Shown: positions 22,115 through 33,577 of the stretch, one piece after another
Numbering within the stretch: the stretch's first letter is position 1
Layout: each line of letters opens with the position of its first letter
Source: Uloborus plumipes
Lineage: Eukaryota; Arthropoda; Arachnida; Araneae; Uloboridae
Assembly: GCA_038373865.1 (NCBI GenBank)
Contig: JAXGGA010001037.1
Coordinates: 62,001 to 126,000, forward strand
Direction: 5' to 3'
Length of the DNA: 64,000 nucleotides
Notes under the pieces: generated by a model
What the model was told of the DNA's origin: nothing
Seen by the model: the letters and a program-made list of their open reading frames with translations, nothing else
The model's database searches: none
Position numbers and translations under genes: made by a program

Positions 22115-23414
22115 ATACAGGTTGTTGATGATTTCCTTGATACAAGTCATTATCATTAAAGTGTTTTCAAAAACTGCTTTCGTCATATACCCCTCAACTT
22201 ATATAACTCAGTGCAATATATTTCCTTGATGGGCGAAAGCGCAAGTCCCGTTGTTGGTTCTTCATCCGTTGCGGCCTTTCAATTAAAAGACTGTTTTTGA
22301 AGGAGAAAGCTCTCCATTTCCTGGGAGCTACTGTTTCAACAAAAAGTCCGGCAACAAAATATCCCGCCGAATCCAAACAATCATTTCGTTTAGTATCCGA
22401 AGAAATAGAGTTAGTGTCAGATTTTATCGCCGCCGTTATTAAATTATTTTCGATTTTTCCAGCAATGAAAGTGTCTTCCGAGAAAGAGTCAACAGTGCAT
22501 TTATTCAGGGCGCGGGTTTTTTGTTACTGTTACTCGCAGGTGTGGCTCGTAACAGTTTTCTTTTGTTTACATCCATTCAGCTCCTGCAGCAGGAAAATTG
22601 TTTGAAACGAAACGTCTGGAAAATTTTCCTAGGCAAAGATTTCCCAGCAATCAATATTTGGTAATGGATAATGATGTTTATCTATAGAATGTTGAATGGT
22701 ATAGATAACGCAGTTTATTGTTGAGTTTAAGTGGGGATTGGGATCAATTATTTTCACTCCATTAAAGCCTACACAAAACTATGTATTAGCTCACTTGCAG
22801 CAACCCATAGTTGGGGCAAACCTAACATGGCAGTAAGGTTATTCTGTGAGTTCACAGTGCCTTGATAGGCCATACTGCGTCAAACGGTGGTATTGTTTAA
22901 AAATGACGAAATGCCGAATCTAAAATTATCTAAAATACAATGGACATAAAACTTCTAACATTTTAAAAACATTTCCGAGCGAGACATATATACGAAGTTT
23001 AAAATACTAATTCATAAGACGAAAGCTAGAACTGTCAAAAACTTTGATTAAAACCAGATACACTATTAAAGAAACAAAGACAAAGAAAACAAAAACACAC
23101 TGAATAAGACACATAAAGCCAATCTCTTGAAGAAATGAGAATAGATTAGGATGCTGTGTTGTTAGGATGCCCCAAGCAACTCCGTCAAAGTCGGATAAAA
23201 ACAATTAAATATTTTTAAACGAGTATGATTAAAATTGGGGCAGCTACATAAAATATGCAACACTGTCTGATTAACGTTGCATTTAATGCATGTAGGAGTT
23301 GGATCGCTGCAAAAGTAACATATTTGTTCGCTTGTAGCAGTTTATACTCGGTTATTTTAAAATAGGCGTATCAAATTTCAGAAATTTTGCATTGACAACA
23401 GTTTCACTCTTTTT
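22115..23414. other. Unannotated stretch
   Basis: A non-repetitive, less AT-rich part (about 22190-22620) contains overlapping antisense frames of 60 and 102 codons without family resemblance. The remainder is AT-rich. I see no exon with splice-site support, tRNA or element end. Confidence 0.4.
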
Positions 23415-23416
23415 TA

Positions 23417-24163
23417 CTTCCTTTTACGTAGTAAAGGAAGTATTGTGATCGCGAAAAAAAAAATCGCTCAAATTTGAGTCTAAATTTTGATTTTGCTCAC
23501 CCCCGAATGAATGTTCAGTAGTTTTTTCAACCTGTCAGCACGTGCATATGTACTACCAACATATAAGCAGCCGAAAAATCCTTTTCAACCACCCCCGAGT
23601 TAATTACGACGAGTATTCTCGTGACGTCTGTATGTACGTATGTGCGTATGTGTGTCGCATAACTCAAAAACTATATGCCGTAGCAGCTTCTAGCTTGGTA
23701 TGTAGGCTCTGAGGATGATCTAGTTGTGCACCTCCCCTTGTGGTTGCATTCAAATGTTCCCTAAGGGGTGTTTTACCCCTTTTTTGGGGTTAATCAGTGT
23801 TAATTTCAATGCAGACTCAAGTGATATGAATTGGCGCGACCACTTGGCGATATGTCGCCAAACTTTTGGTCGCCAAGTGTTTAACGCCAACTTCGCGACG
23901 TATCACCAAGTTGGCGACAAATTTGGCGAAAAAATTATTTTTTGAATTTGGGTTCAACTTGGCGCTATTGGCGATATTTTGCGAAAAATTCACTGAATGA
24001 TACTAAAATCAGCAATATTTAGAAAATTAACCATTGTAAAACATTTTTTGCATTGTTTCGTGGCAGATTAGGGGAGTAAATATTTGAATTGTTACCTTGC
24101 TCCCTCCAAGCACTTTTTTTAACACTTAAGGCAACTACTAAGAAATTTACACGTAAAAGGAAG
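23417..24163. mobile_element. 747-bp TA-flanked element with CTTCCTTTTACG ends
   Basis: The termini are CTTCCTTTTACG and CGTAAAAGGAAG, each next to TA (23415-23416, 24164-24165). The left end continues as a small palindrome, CTTCCTTTTACG followed by TAGTAAAGGAAG. The interior holds a TATGTACGTATGTGCGTATG microsatellite-like patch near 23631-23651 and a cluster of GGCGA/TCGCC words at 23833-23970. No transposase is seen; the 73-codon frame at 23724-23945 is not one. Confidence 0.78.
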
Positions 24164-24337
24164 TAGTGTGGGGTCCATACCAGATTTTTTTTTATACACT
24201 GCTGTTGAGGCATTTCATTTATTTTATGTTTATCGAATTAGGCTTACGCTTTTATTTATGTCCTTATATCTCAGTCATTTCTAAACGTTTTCTAACAAAT
24301 CTAGTGCTAAATAGTTTGTTTTAGCAAGACCTGCCAT

Positions 24338-24808
24338 CAAGGGCGGATCCATAATTTTTTCAAGGTAGGGGCGATTGAATTTTCTAATTTACTTTTTACT
24401 TCTGCATACTGGTTTGCAAATATCGATCACAGATGATTTGGACTTCAAATACGAAACATTTCCTGGGAGAGCTCAAAAACTTCTTCCCCAACTTCATTAA
24501 AACTCGTATAAAGTTACATTTTTAGAACTTCAATATCGAAAAATAGCCGAGGAAGAACTACCAGGACTCTGCTCTGTAGTTTTAGATTGCTTAGTCAAAA
24601 AGGCATTTACATGATCTTGATGATTAGGAAAGGGGGATCAGGCTCTGATTGGAGTTTCGAATGAAGACCAAACGTTGTATCAGCATATGTTACAAGATGC
24701 ATGCGAAAATGAGCAAGTAAAAAAAAAAAATCACCCCTCCCTTGGAACATTTTCTGGATCCCCCCTTGGGCGATCGCCCCTATCGCCCCTCCCTTGTATC
24801 CGCCCCTG
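24338..24808. mobile_element. 471-bp hAT MITE, CAGGGGCGGATAC family, copy 1
   Basis: The left end is CAAGGGCGGATCC and the right end GTATCCGCCCCTG. The flanks CCTGCCAT (24330-24337) and TCTGCCAT (24809-24816) agree at seven of eight bases, which suits an aged hAT duplication. Near the right end are repeated GGGGCGATCGCCCC words. Intact relatives lie at 46876-47139 and 55348-55585. Confidence 0.88.
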
Positions 24809-24816
24809 TCTGCCAT

Positions 24817-25218
24817 CATGAGCATCCGTTATATAAATACTTCAAAAAGTATTCTATTAACGTTGATTGAATAATAGTGTACGCACAACACAATTTTAAT
24901 CGTTTGCATTTAACCATTGTTGCAAAAGCTAAGTGGGAAAAAGTCCACAGAGCTGTTACTATGGCAACCATAAGGGATAAGTGCGGAGAGTGGCAATTTA
25001 AGATTTCTTTCTTCCGCCACTTCTCGTCACACGCGTGTATAGTAAAATATTGTGACCTCAAGTGCTAACAATAATCCATTCGATCGCAGATTTTTTGTAA
25101 AAGAAAGTTTTCCGAGAAAAGAGTAATGTCAGAACATGCAACGTGGCAAGAGGTGAAAATTAAGAGTTTGCCGGTTTTGTTGGATAGATAAATAAAATGA
25201 GTAAAATAAATCATTCTT
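24817..25218. other. Unannotated gap
   Basis: Short frames overlap on both strands here (24816-25068) but show no similarity to known proteins and no splice context. No element ends were found. Confidence 0.4.
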
Positions 25219-25356
25219 ACAGTTCTAATTTGTGACGCAAATTTACTTATTAGTCTCTACAGTTCTAATTTGTGACGCAAATTTACTTATTAGTCTACAG
25301 TTCTAATTTGTGACGCAAATTTACTTAGTAGTCTCTACAGTTCCAATTTGTGACGA
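25219..25356. repeat. Tandem array of 38-40-bp units
   Basis: Units start ACAGTTCTAATTTGTGACGC at 25219, 25259 and 25297, with a fourth, partial unit at 25337 (ACAGTTCCAATTTGTGACG). The spacing is 40, 38 and 40 bp because one unit lacks a CT. The near-identity of the units indicates recent expansion. Confidence 0.93.
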
Positions 25357-26158
25357 TCGTGCTCAACTTCGGTTGAATGTTGAAAGTATACTCGCATCGC
25401 TCCAAAAAGATATATAATTTCATGAGAAAAAATCGTATACTTCATTTTATTTATTTATTTGCATTGAATGGTAATAGCAGAGCCTGATCTTGTTTTTTTC
25501 TTTCTTTTTTTCCCAGCTCAGCTCATATTTAAGATAAAATAACAAACATACCTAGTTGAAAAGAAAAACTTTTTTAACATATTATGATTTTAAATGTCCT
25601 TCAATTATTTGCCATGCAGTTAATTAGGGTAAAACAGACAGTGAAATACAGATGCTAGATGAGCTTTTGACAGGGGTCTGGCCAGAGGAAATTCGAGTCC
25701 GTTAACGGACCCTTCAAAAAAATCCGATCAAGAAAAACGGATCATTCACAAAAATTCAAACAAGCAAAGCGAATCCTTCACAAAATGCTAATCAATATCA
25801 AACAAAACGGACTTTTCACAAATTAGTTATTGGAAAAGAAAATCTGAAATCCGAATAACGTATGTTTCGATGTGTAATCCCGTAATTTTTGGAGTCTCTC
25901 TTGAAGTTGAATTTGGAAGGTCTGCTTATAAAAAAAATATACTAATTTTGCAAGAAAGAAAAAATCAGCGCATTTCCTGTGATGCTCAGGCAAGCGATAA
26001 ATCTCTAATGCAGTCAATTTCAGTAGTACTTTTTGTTGGTTTCTTTTGCAGAAATTAAAACTTATAAATATTTTTTTTTTAGAATTTTGATTGTTTGTTT
26101 TATCATATGCAAATCAAAATGACTTGCGGCAATGTCAATTTGATAGAAACTGAATTGA
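25357..26158. other. Unannotated stretch
   Basis: AT-rich sequence with several AAACGGA/TCCTTCACAAA words near 25690-25820 that look like an old degenerate repeat. The overlapping frames at 25823-26058 have no family resemblance. Confidence 0.4.
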
Positions 26159-26166
26159 GCTGTTTG

Positions 26167-26608
26167 CAGGGCGCCCGAATTAAAATTTTTGGGAGGGGGA
26201 AAATTATCAATTTGTCGAGTGAAGCTCTAATTTTACCAAATGATAAAATACAAACATACACACATGTCGTACATGCATAGCATTTAGTGAGAAAAAACAT
26301 TAGGCATCTCTTAAAAAACAATTCTAAAAACAAAAAAGAACAAATCTGTACCTCAGAACCAGACTAACGTAAGTCCATTTTCGTCATTTTTCAGTAGAGG
26401 GGAAAAACGATGTATTCGACAATCGTTTTTCCCATCTACCGAAAAATGACGAAAATGGACTTACGTTAGTCTGGTTCTGAGGTACAGAAATGATCTCAAC
26501 GTTGCAATACTGTCTTCAAATTGCCAAATCGTCAGCAAAATGTGCCGAATATGGAAATTATTGGGAGGTCACAGTGACCTCCCGTGACCTCCCATCGGGG
26601 CGCTCCTA
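26167..26608. mobile_element. hAT MITE, CAGGGGCGCC family, copy 2, with a nested MITE
   Basis: Read on plus, it starts CAGGGCGCCCGAATTAAAAT and ends GACCTCCCATCGGGGCGCTC plus CTA. The flanks GCTGTTTG (26159-26166) and TCTGTTTG (26609-26616) agree at seven of eight bases. It is in the opposite orientation to 54875-55172. The interior shares GAAAAAACATTAGGCATCTC and GTCAGCAAAATGTGCCGAAT with that copy. It is split by the 142-bp MITE at 26346-26487. Confidence 0.9.
26346..26487. mobile_element. 142-bp hairpin MITE, CTGTACCTCAG family, copy 1
   Basis: A near-perfect hairpin starts CTGTACCTCAGAACCAGACT and ends with the complement. The 4-bp duplication AAAT flanks it (26342-26345, 26488-26491). 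The host MITE copy at 54875-55172 has no insertion at the matching point (its complement reads GATAATCTCAATGTTGCAA), which confirms the junction. A 248-bp relative lies at 59461-59708, flanked by AATT. Confidence 0.93.
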
Positions 26609-26616
26609 TCTGTTTG

Positions 26617-27414
26617 TACAAACGAAAATTTTCGGCAATCTGGTTCTTGAATCGCATGTTCCGAAAATCGGAGGAGTGATCGCCATTAAAGCCAAGTTTT
26701 GTCGATAGAGGGCAGTGTGTGCACGATTCTGTTGAAATTTGGTCAGTGAGGAGTAAAACGATTTTAATTTTAGAACTATATTCTATTAAAGAAGCTCAAG
26801 AAGAGGGGAGAATTCTTCACTTCTCTGTATAATTATCAATAAATAGAAATAAATTTGACATACGTTCATACGTTAAAAGGATGGGTTATAGGATAAAATA
26901 ATTGAAAGATTTTTTTAAATTAAAAAAACATGGCATGAAGATCAGGAAGTTTTTCTGAAAAAAGTTCAGAATGTAAGTAAACTTAATACCAAGTTAAAAA
27001 AAAAAAAAAAAAAAATTGAATCCGAAGATAAAAAAAGATTTATAAGAACAAGCTTGTCAACGCCTTTACAATGAGGTATGGTTGCAGTTTATTTTTCAGG
27101 CATAAATGACCTTTTTTAATGTAAAACGTGAAAAAAAAAAAAAAATGCCGTTATAAGAGAAATCAAACGAATAATTCCCATCTTGTTTCATACATTTTTA
27201 AAAACTTTTCAAGTTAAACTACTGCACAGAATGTGTCATGAAAAATTATATATAAAATCATAGGTGCTTTTCCTTCTGTTTTCACTCCTTGCAGTAAAAT
27301 AACCCTTAAAGTTGACATAAATAGGTGGACAAATAAATAATAATTTTAAAAAATCAACACAAATTTCTGAAAACAAAATTCAATTTTTCCAAAACTCTTA
27401 AACTCAAATTTAAT
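26617..27414. other. Unannotated stretch with A runs
   Basis: An A run of about 20 bases at 26997-27016 and another near 27131-27145 are the only clear structures. No gene or element ends are seen. Confidence 0.4.
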
Positions 27415-27418
27415 TTAA

Positions 27419-27928
27419 CCCATTAATGCCTGACATTTTTCTTTCAAACATATTTTGCAGACTGGTTACAAACAGTGTTTGATTTACAGGAAAAATAATA
27501 AAAAAAATATCATGTAAAAATTTTTTTTTTTTATTAAGGAAAGAAAAATCCTTCCTTAAAAGTTACGATAGACCCCAGAGGGTACATACTTTTTTTACTG
27601 AATTTTTTTTCTGCCTATGATATAATATTTAAAAAGACATTTTATGAGAAGAAATAAAATCAGCAATTAACATAAACTGGGAAGCTGGGAATCACTTTGA
27701 AAACTTAGCTTTTTTTCTGGAGACTAAATGATGTGATTCTTGATAAAGATCATATTAAAACGGCTACAGAACACACTTTACAATGGTTATGTGCTGCAAT
27801 CTGTTAATAACGAATTGAAACAATACCAAGGAACTAATTGAACACTATTATTTGGTTGAAATGTTCATTTTGGGGAAACTCAGACCCTTTTAGGACCGTC
27901 CCTAAAAAGGGACGTGGGCATTAATGGG
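27419..27928. mobile_element. 510-bp piggyBac-type MITE, copy 2
   Basis: TTAA (27415-27418 and 27929-27932) brackets CCCATTAATGCCTGACA on the left and GGCATTAATGGG on the right. Just inside the left end, TTTTGCAGACTGGTTACAAA also matches the 116-bp copy at 11132-11247, which looks like a shorter deletion derivative. Near the right end is a GGACCGTCCCTAAAAAGGGA hairpin. There is no transposase. Confidence 0.9.
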
Positions 27929-27932
27929 TTAA

Positions 27933-28840
27933 TCCACTCTCAAAATCTCAATGTAACTCTTAAGTGACCAGATTGTAAAAGGAGGCAAATAAATTGCATT
28001 GTCTATTTCAGGCAGGAAAAAAAAAGAAAAGAAAAAGAACATAACACCAATGCAAAAATTAAAAAAACTGAGCTTGGTAATTATTTTTCATTTGAAAATT
28101 TGATATTTCAATTACTTCAAGTTCATCTTCAAATTATTGAACTTTGATTATCAGTCTTTGAAGTTAATCAATGGGTTTTAATCAGTTAGCTTGTGCTGAA
28201 CGATACTTATGTTCCTTAGCGCCATAAAAAAGTTAAACAATACAAAAAACACCGAAAAGAACAATAAAAAATGGGCTATAGTCGTAACAAATTAACCTGT
28301 GAAAGAAGATTCTCAAGGTTAACACATTTTTCTACAAGAAAAGTCTTCAATTAGTCTATTAGTAATTAAATAGCTGGAAAGCGATAAAACGGCGCTTATG
28401 AAGGTATTAAGTAAAGAAGTAAAAAAAGTCGGAGCCTTTGATGATATTTTGCTGTCTTAATCTTGAAACTAGTTCTCAGTATTGGACTTATTCTTATGCG
28501 TTTTTTTCCACTGTCTCCCTTTTCATTATATGGTTCTCATATAATTTTAAGCTTCTTTTGAGTTTTTTTTTTTTTTGCTAGCGAAAGTCAGGAAGTTAAT
28601 TTATATGTATGACTTTTGCGATGTGATATTTTCGTCTCGTTTTCAAGCTTCTATGTTTTTATTTTACGTTTAAAGAAAACAGCGCATTTTGGATTTTTTT
28701 TTAAAGCATTAAATTTTGCATAGTCCCACGTATCCCGAAATGTGGTTTGCGTACAAAGAGTGTCATTTAGTGTTTGAAGCAGGTGCAAAAATCAACTTAA
28801 ATTTTTTTTTAACATCATCACTCATTATTGGTCTTCCAAC
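27933..28840. other. Unannotated stretch
   Basis: AT-rich sequence with A and T runs, no recognisable gene and no element ends. It ends where a degraded CAGGGGCGCC-family copy begins. Confidence 0.4.
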
Positions 28841-28848
28841 CGTTGGCG

Positions 28849-31800
28849 ACAGGGGGTTGATGGGGGTCATGAGAGGTCGCTGTGACCTCCAAAAAAAACT
28901 CCATATTCGGCAAAATTTTGCAGACGATTCGGCAAATTTGGGCACAATTGGGTGCGGGTCATTCCATTTTAAATCAACAAATGGGGTGCGCATCACCATT
29001 TTTGATTTTGATGAAAATTTGCATGTGTATTCCTTTTATTTCCCATAGCTCAAAATAGTGTTCATTTTATTTTTAAAAAATTTACCCTTTGATATCTAGG
29101 CCCTTTTTGTTGATGGCAACAGCGAAAATCGGGCGTTTTGATGCTTTGCCTTATGAACTATAACTTTTTTTCTATCAAAGATTTTGAGCTCAACTATAGC
29201 TCATTGGAAAGCTAAGAAAAAGATCTTTTTATATATGCTATTAATAAATTTCAGATTTAAAAAAAATACTTATTTTTTCAAGGTCAAAGTTCACGACGAA
29301 AATGACATTTTTTACTACTTTTGAACATTAAAAAACCCATGAAGGGTTCAAAGTAACAAGCCGATTTTTTCATCATATATTCATAGTCATGGTTACTTAC
29401 TGTATAAAAAAAATTGGCTTGTTATTCTACCCCCTTTATGAGATATGCCCCCCCAAAGTTGTAAATTTTTTTAAAAATCCAATTTTCAACGCTAAAAAAA
29501 TGCATGTGGGGGGCAAGATAAAATTTTTTTTACATGTGGTAGTTTAAGTACTTTTTACCAGCTTTCTAATAAAACAAAAGTTGCTTTGTTATTCAAAGGC
29601 GTTTGGCAGATATAAGGAACTGAACTTTCAAAAAATTGCACAAAAACAACACGATTATTTTCATTTTTTTAAATCTTTTTTTTTATTTAAATGTAATTAT
29701 ATACCTTATTCTTTGCCTTAAATGCTAAAAAAAGACTAAGAAGAGCAATGAAGAAACATAATTAAAGTTTAATAAGATAATTTAATATTTTTAACACCTG
29801 GGAATATAGAATACCACTAAACTTGTCTCATTTTTAAACATCTGATTGCTACCTACAACAGGACTGAGCAATTCTCAACTTGTCCAGGTTTGTTCGTACC
29901 ATGTGGTCATCCTTGTTCTGACTTGCTCTCACGTGTGAATCTTAGTTGTCTTTCGAATTCTGAAAGAAGTAGGTTGTGGAGCTAGTGTTTCTGCTGTAAA
30001 ATCTTGTGAAGCTGATGTGATTTCTCTTCATTTCAAGTTCATTCATATTCACAGAATGTTTTGTTAAAGGTAAAAGAAGAAATTCTTTAGAATCCTTAAA
30101 TATAAATTTAAATTTGTCTTTCTGCATGTAAACTGTGAATAAGTTATGGATAACCCTAAATGCTCCATAGGAGTTTTTGAGAATGATGATTGTAATATTT
30201 TAAGTTACAGTAGGCAGTCTACTGTGAATAGTATTTCTGAGTACAGTGATGATGATAAAACTTTACTGCACCTGAGTACTGGGTGTAAAACTATTGAAAC
30301 TGTTTGTACCTACCATGCAAAAAAATTTCTTGCCCAGTTTTGCCACCTTTATGGAACTTCTTACTGGTAGGTACAAACAGTTTCAATAGTTTTACACCTA
30401 GTTCTCAGGTGCAGTAAAGTTTTATCATCATCACTGTACTCAGAAATACTATTCACAGTAGACTGCCTACAGTAACTTAAAATATTACAATCATCATTCT
30501 CAAAAACTCCTATGGAGCATTTAGGGTTATCTATAACTTATTCACAGTTTACATGCAGAAAGACAAATTTAAATTTATATTTAAGGATTCTAAAGAATTT
30601 CTTCTTTTACCTTTAACAAAACATTCTGTGAATATGAATGAACTTGAAATGAAGAGAAATCACATCAGCTTCACAAGATTTTACAGCAGAAACACTAGCT
30701 CCACAACCTACTTCTTTCAGAATTCGAAAGACAACTAAGATACACATGTGAGAGCAAGTCAGAACAAAGATGACCACATGGTATGAACAAACCTGGACAA
30801 GTTGAGAATTGCTCAGTCCTGTTGTAGGTAGCAATCAGATGTTCAAAAATCAGACAAGTTTAGTGGTATTCTATATTCCCAGGTGTTAAAAATATTAAAT
30901 TATCTTATTAAACTTTAAATAAGTTTCTTCATTGCTCTTCTTAGTCTTTTTTTTAGCATTTAATTCAAAGAATAAGGTATATAATTACATTTAAATAAAA
31001 AAAAAGATTTAAAAAAATGAAAATAATCGTGTTGTTTTTGTGCAATTTTTTGAAAGTTCAGTTCCTTATATCTGCCAAACGCCTTTGAATAACAAAGCAA
31101 CTTTTGTTTTATTAGAAAGCTGGTAAAAAGTACTTAAACTACCACATGTAAAAAAAATTTTATCTTGCCCCCCACATGCATTTTTTTAGCGTTGAAAATT
31201 GGATTTTTAAAAAAATTTACAACTTTGGGGGGGCATATCTCATAAAGGGGGTAGAATAACAAGCCAATTTTTTTTATACAGTAAGTAACCATGACTATGA
31301 ATATATGATGAAAAAATCGGCTTGTTACTTTGAACCCTTCATGGGTTTTTTAATGTTCAAAAGTAGTAAAAAATGTCATTTTCGTCGTGAACTTTGACCT
31401 TGAAAAAATAAGTATTTTTTTTAAATCTGAAATTTATTAATAGCATATATAAAAAGATCTTTTTCTTAGCTTTCCAATGAGCTATAGTTGAGCTCAAAAT
31501 CTTTGATAGAAAAAAAGTTATAGTTCATAAGGCAAAGCATCAAAACGCCCGATTTTCGCTGTTGCCATCAACAAAAAGGGCCTAGATATCAAAGGGTAAA
31601 TTTTTTAAAAATAAAATGAACACTATTTTGAGCTATGGGAAGTAAAAGGAATACACATGCAAAATTTCATCAAAATCAAAAATGGTGATGCAACAACTTT
31701 TTTGAAAATTTGTTGATTTAAAATGGAATGACCCGTGCAGAACTGAGGTGCTGTTTTTTTTTTTTTTTTAATTTCCCAATTTGTTTTTTTAATGATACTG

Positions 31801-31925
31801 AATGACTCTGACTATTAGATGTTATATATGTATGATATATGTACATGCTCATATTTTATCATCCGGCAAATTCGGAATTTCTTTCGGCAAATTGAGAATT
31901 TCCCCCTTCCCCTTTTATATTGACC
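28849..31925. repeat. Degraded CAGGGGCGCC-family MITE split by the second giant palindrome
   Basis: The left part (28849-28955) has CAGGGGGTTGATGGGGGTCA, GTCGCTGTGACCTCC, CCATATTCGGCAAAATTTTG and GACGATTCGGCAAATTTGGG in the family order. The right part (31735-31925) resumes with family-like ATTTTATCATCCGGCAAATT and GGCAAATTGAGAATTTCCCC. The 2779-bp palindrome and its GTGC duplication lie between them. Outer limits are approximate. Confidence 0.72.
28956..31734. mobile_element. 2779-bp giant palindromic transposable element, copy 2 (inverted)
   Basis: It has the same termini as 16268-19047 and a different 4-bp duplication, GTGC (28952-28955, 31735-31738). It is copy 1 in reverse: the arm with GCGCACCCCAT next to its end is now on the left and the arm with the AAAAAAGTTGTT version is on the right. 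The loop and neighbouring frames are likewise mirrored. By eye the two copies differ at only a few positions over 2.78 kb. That is fewer differences than exist between the two arms of one copy, so the pair arose by recent transposition of a ready-made palindrome. Frames of 61-74 codons occur in both arms and around the loop; I recognise none of them as a transposase. Confidence 0.93.
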
Positions 31926-32700
31926 ATTTCGGAGAATTTGCGGTTTATGAATTAGTCAATTCGTTATTTTCCGGAAAGAGCTCTTTTAGAGAATTACCAC
32001 TTGTACCCAGAAGAGATAGTCACAAACCACGCTTTGGGCCAGGGTCATAGTTAAGGGGTGGGTTTTTAGGGCTCAGACCCCTTCCGAAAATTTTCAAAAC
32101 TATTACAAAAATGCTTTTCATAGTTTCTCACTGAAAAAATTATTATTGCTATTTTATTTTAATTTTCTTATTTACTTTGAAACTGCATTTGAAAAATGAA
32201 ATTATCATTATTGAATAATTGTACAAATGAAGTGTTTTTTCTGCAGTATTTATTTTTATTGTAGTTATTGCAAACATAATTTCTTAACAATACACCTTTC
32301 CCTTCGAATTTTTAATACCACTAAAAAAAACACCAAAATTCTTCAAATTTGTAAGTACCAAACTCTATATTTAACACATCTTATAAGTGTCCGTAAGATA
32401 GAAATTTCAAAAGTACTCCTTCGAATGCGCGTATATGAGTAAACTCATCTATCCAGATTTTTTTTTCCTTCATTGAAAAGATGAGTCATTTTTTTTAAAA
32501 AATATTAATAGCCTTTTAACATCTATTGCAACAAAAATCAACAGAATATAGAACATGAAATCAAATTTTATTGACTTTATAGATTTCACGAGAAATAGGT
32601 TTGGTAAAACTCTCCCCGAAACTAAGGTCTGGTTACGGCCCCGCTTTGGGCTGTTGGTGCGGTATCAGGACTAGGAAGGGATTGGAGAAATGTACCAAGG
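31926..32700. other. Unannotated stretch
   Basis: AT-rich sequence with no gene or element that I recognise. The frames at 31802-32050 and 32227-32442 lack family resemblance. The piece at 32595-32680 (GGTAAAACTCTCCCCGAAAC and onward) is less AT-rich but unplaced. Confidence 0.4.
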
Positions 32701-32705
32701 AAGTA

Positions 32706-33111
32706 CAGAACCTTTTATCCGGGAACCAAAATACCGGGAAACCAGAAAACCGGCATTATTTTGTTGATGTTGGTGGAAAAACGCCACTTTTTAAAATACG
32801 CAATTTCGCCAATTTCTAAAAAAAATGAAGAGCTTTTTTTTTCTTTTGAAATACCTAAATGAATATGAACGGTTTCTTCATAAATACCATATAAGTGGCA
32901 TATAGCTCAGAAATTTTTAATATTGTAATATCTATAAGCACTTCTGGATCGTTTTCTCTTCAGATTTTGAGATGCATTACTATTTGTTATAGTAACTTGG
33001 GTTTTATAAACAATTGGCAAATATCGCTTCGTAGCGATTCAGAAAACCGGGAAATTCAGTTATCCGGGATAGCTGTGGTCCCAAACATCCCGGATAATTG
33101 GTTCTCTACTG
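32706..33111. mobile_element. 406-bp pogo-type MITE with CCGGGA/TCCCGG repeats
   Basis: The left end after TA is CAGAACCTTTTATCCGGGAA. The right end is TCCCGGATAATTGGTTCTCT followed by ACTG, and TA follows at 33112-33113. Sub-terminal ATACCGGGAAACC, AAAACCGGCATT and GTTATCCGGGATA words are the repeated CCGG boxes typical of pogo/Tigger-like ends. The frames inside are not transposase. Confidence 0.82.
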
Positions 33112-33229
33112 TACCTCCAAGAGATACAAGGCAGCACTTAACATGTTTTGAAAATAAGTTTGAAAAGGGATTTTCTTTTTAAGAGAGCTGATTGACAAAT
33201 AACTCTTATCTCTTTTCAAAAACTATGGA

Positions 33230-33470
33230 TTTATTCCTAATAAGGTATTAAAAATTATCCTATTTATTATTACTTAATTAAATTATCTATTATTATCCTA
33301 TTAAAAATTATTATTAAAATTATCCATTAAATTATCCTATAAGGTATTAAAAATTATTATTAAAATTATCCATTAAATTATCCTATAAGGTATTAAAAAT
33401 TATCCTATAGATTTATTCCTAATAAGGTATTAAATATATCCTATTTATTTTAAAAATTATCCTTTGTTAG
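33230..33470. repeat. AT-rich tandem repeat, TTAAAAATTATCCTAT units
   Basis: Words such as TAAGGTATTAAAAATTAT and AAAATTATCCATTAAATTAT recur in order several times, with an almost exact ~67-bp repeat at about 33305-33400. The unit length is irregular, and the array probably grew by replication slippage. Confidence 0.82.
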
Positions 33471-33577
33471 GTTATTTTCAAAAAAAAAAAGTTCAAATAA
33501 CTAGCAAAGTTTTAGCAGTGTCCTTCATTGGTGTGGCAACAATAGAAATGACTGCTATTCTTATAAAAATAGATGTA

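Noticed and set aside
25219..25356. CRISPR-like array
   Set aside because: The units are contiguous tandem copies with no variable spacers, and the sequence is eukaryotic.
16268..31734. Assembly artefact (hairpin-folded read) as the cause of the giant palindromes
   Set aside because: Each copy has its own clean 4-bp duplication and distinct flanking DNA. Arm-specific variants are shared between copies, which an artefact would not produce.
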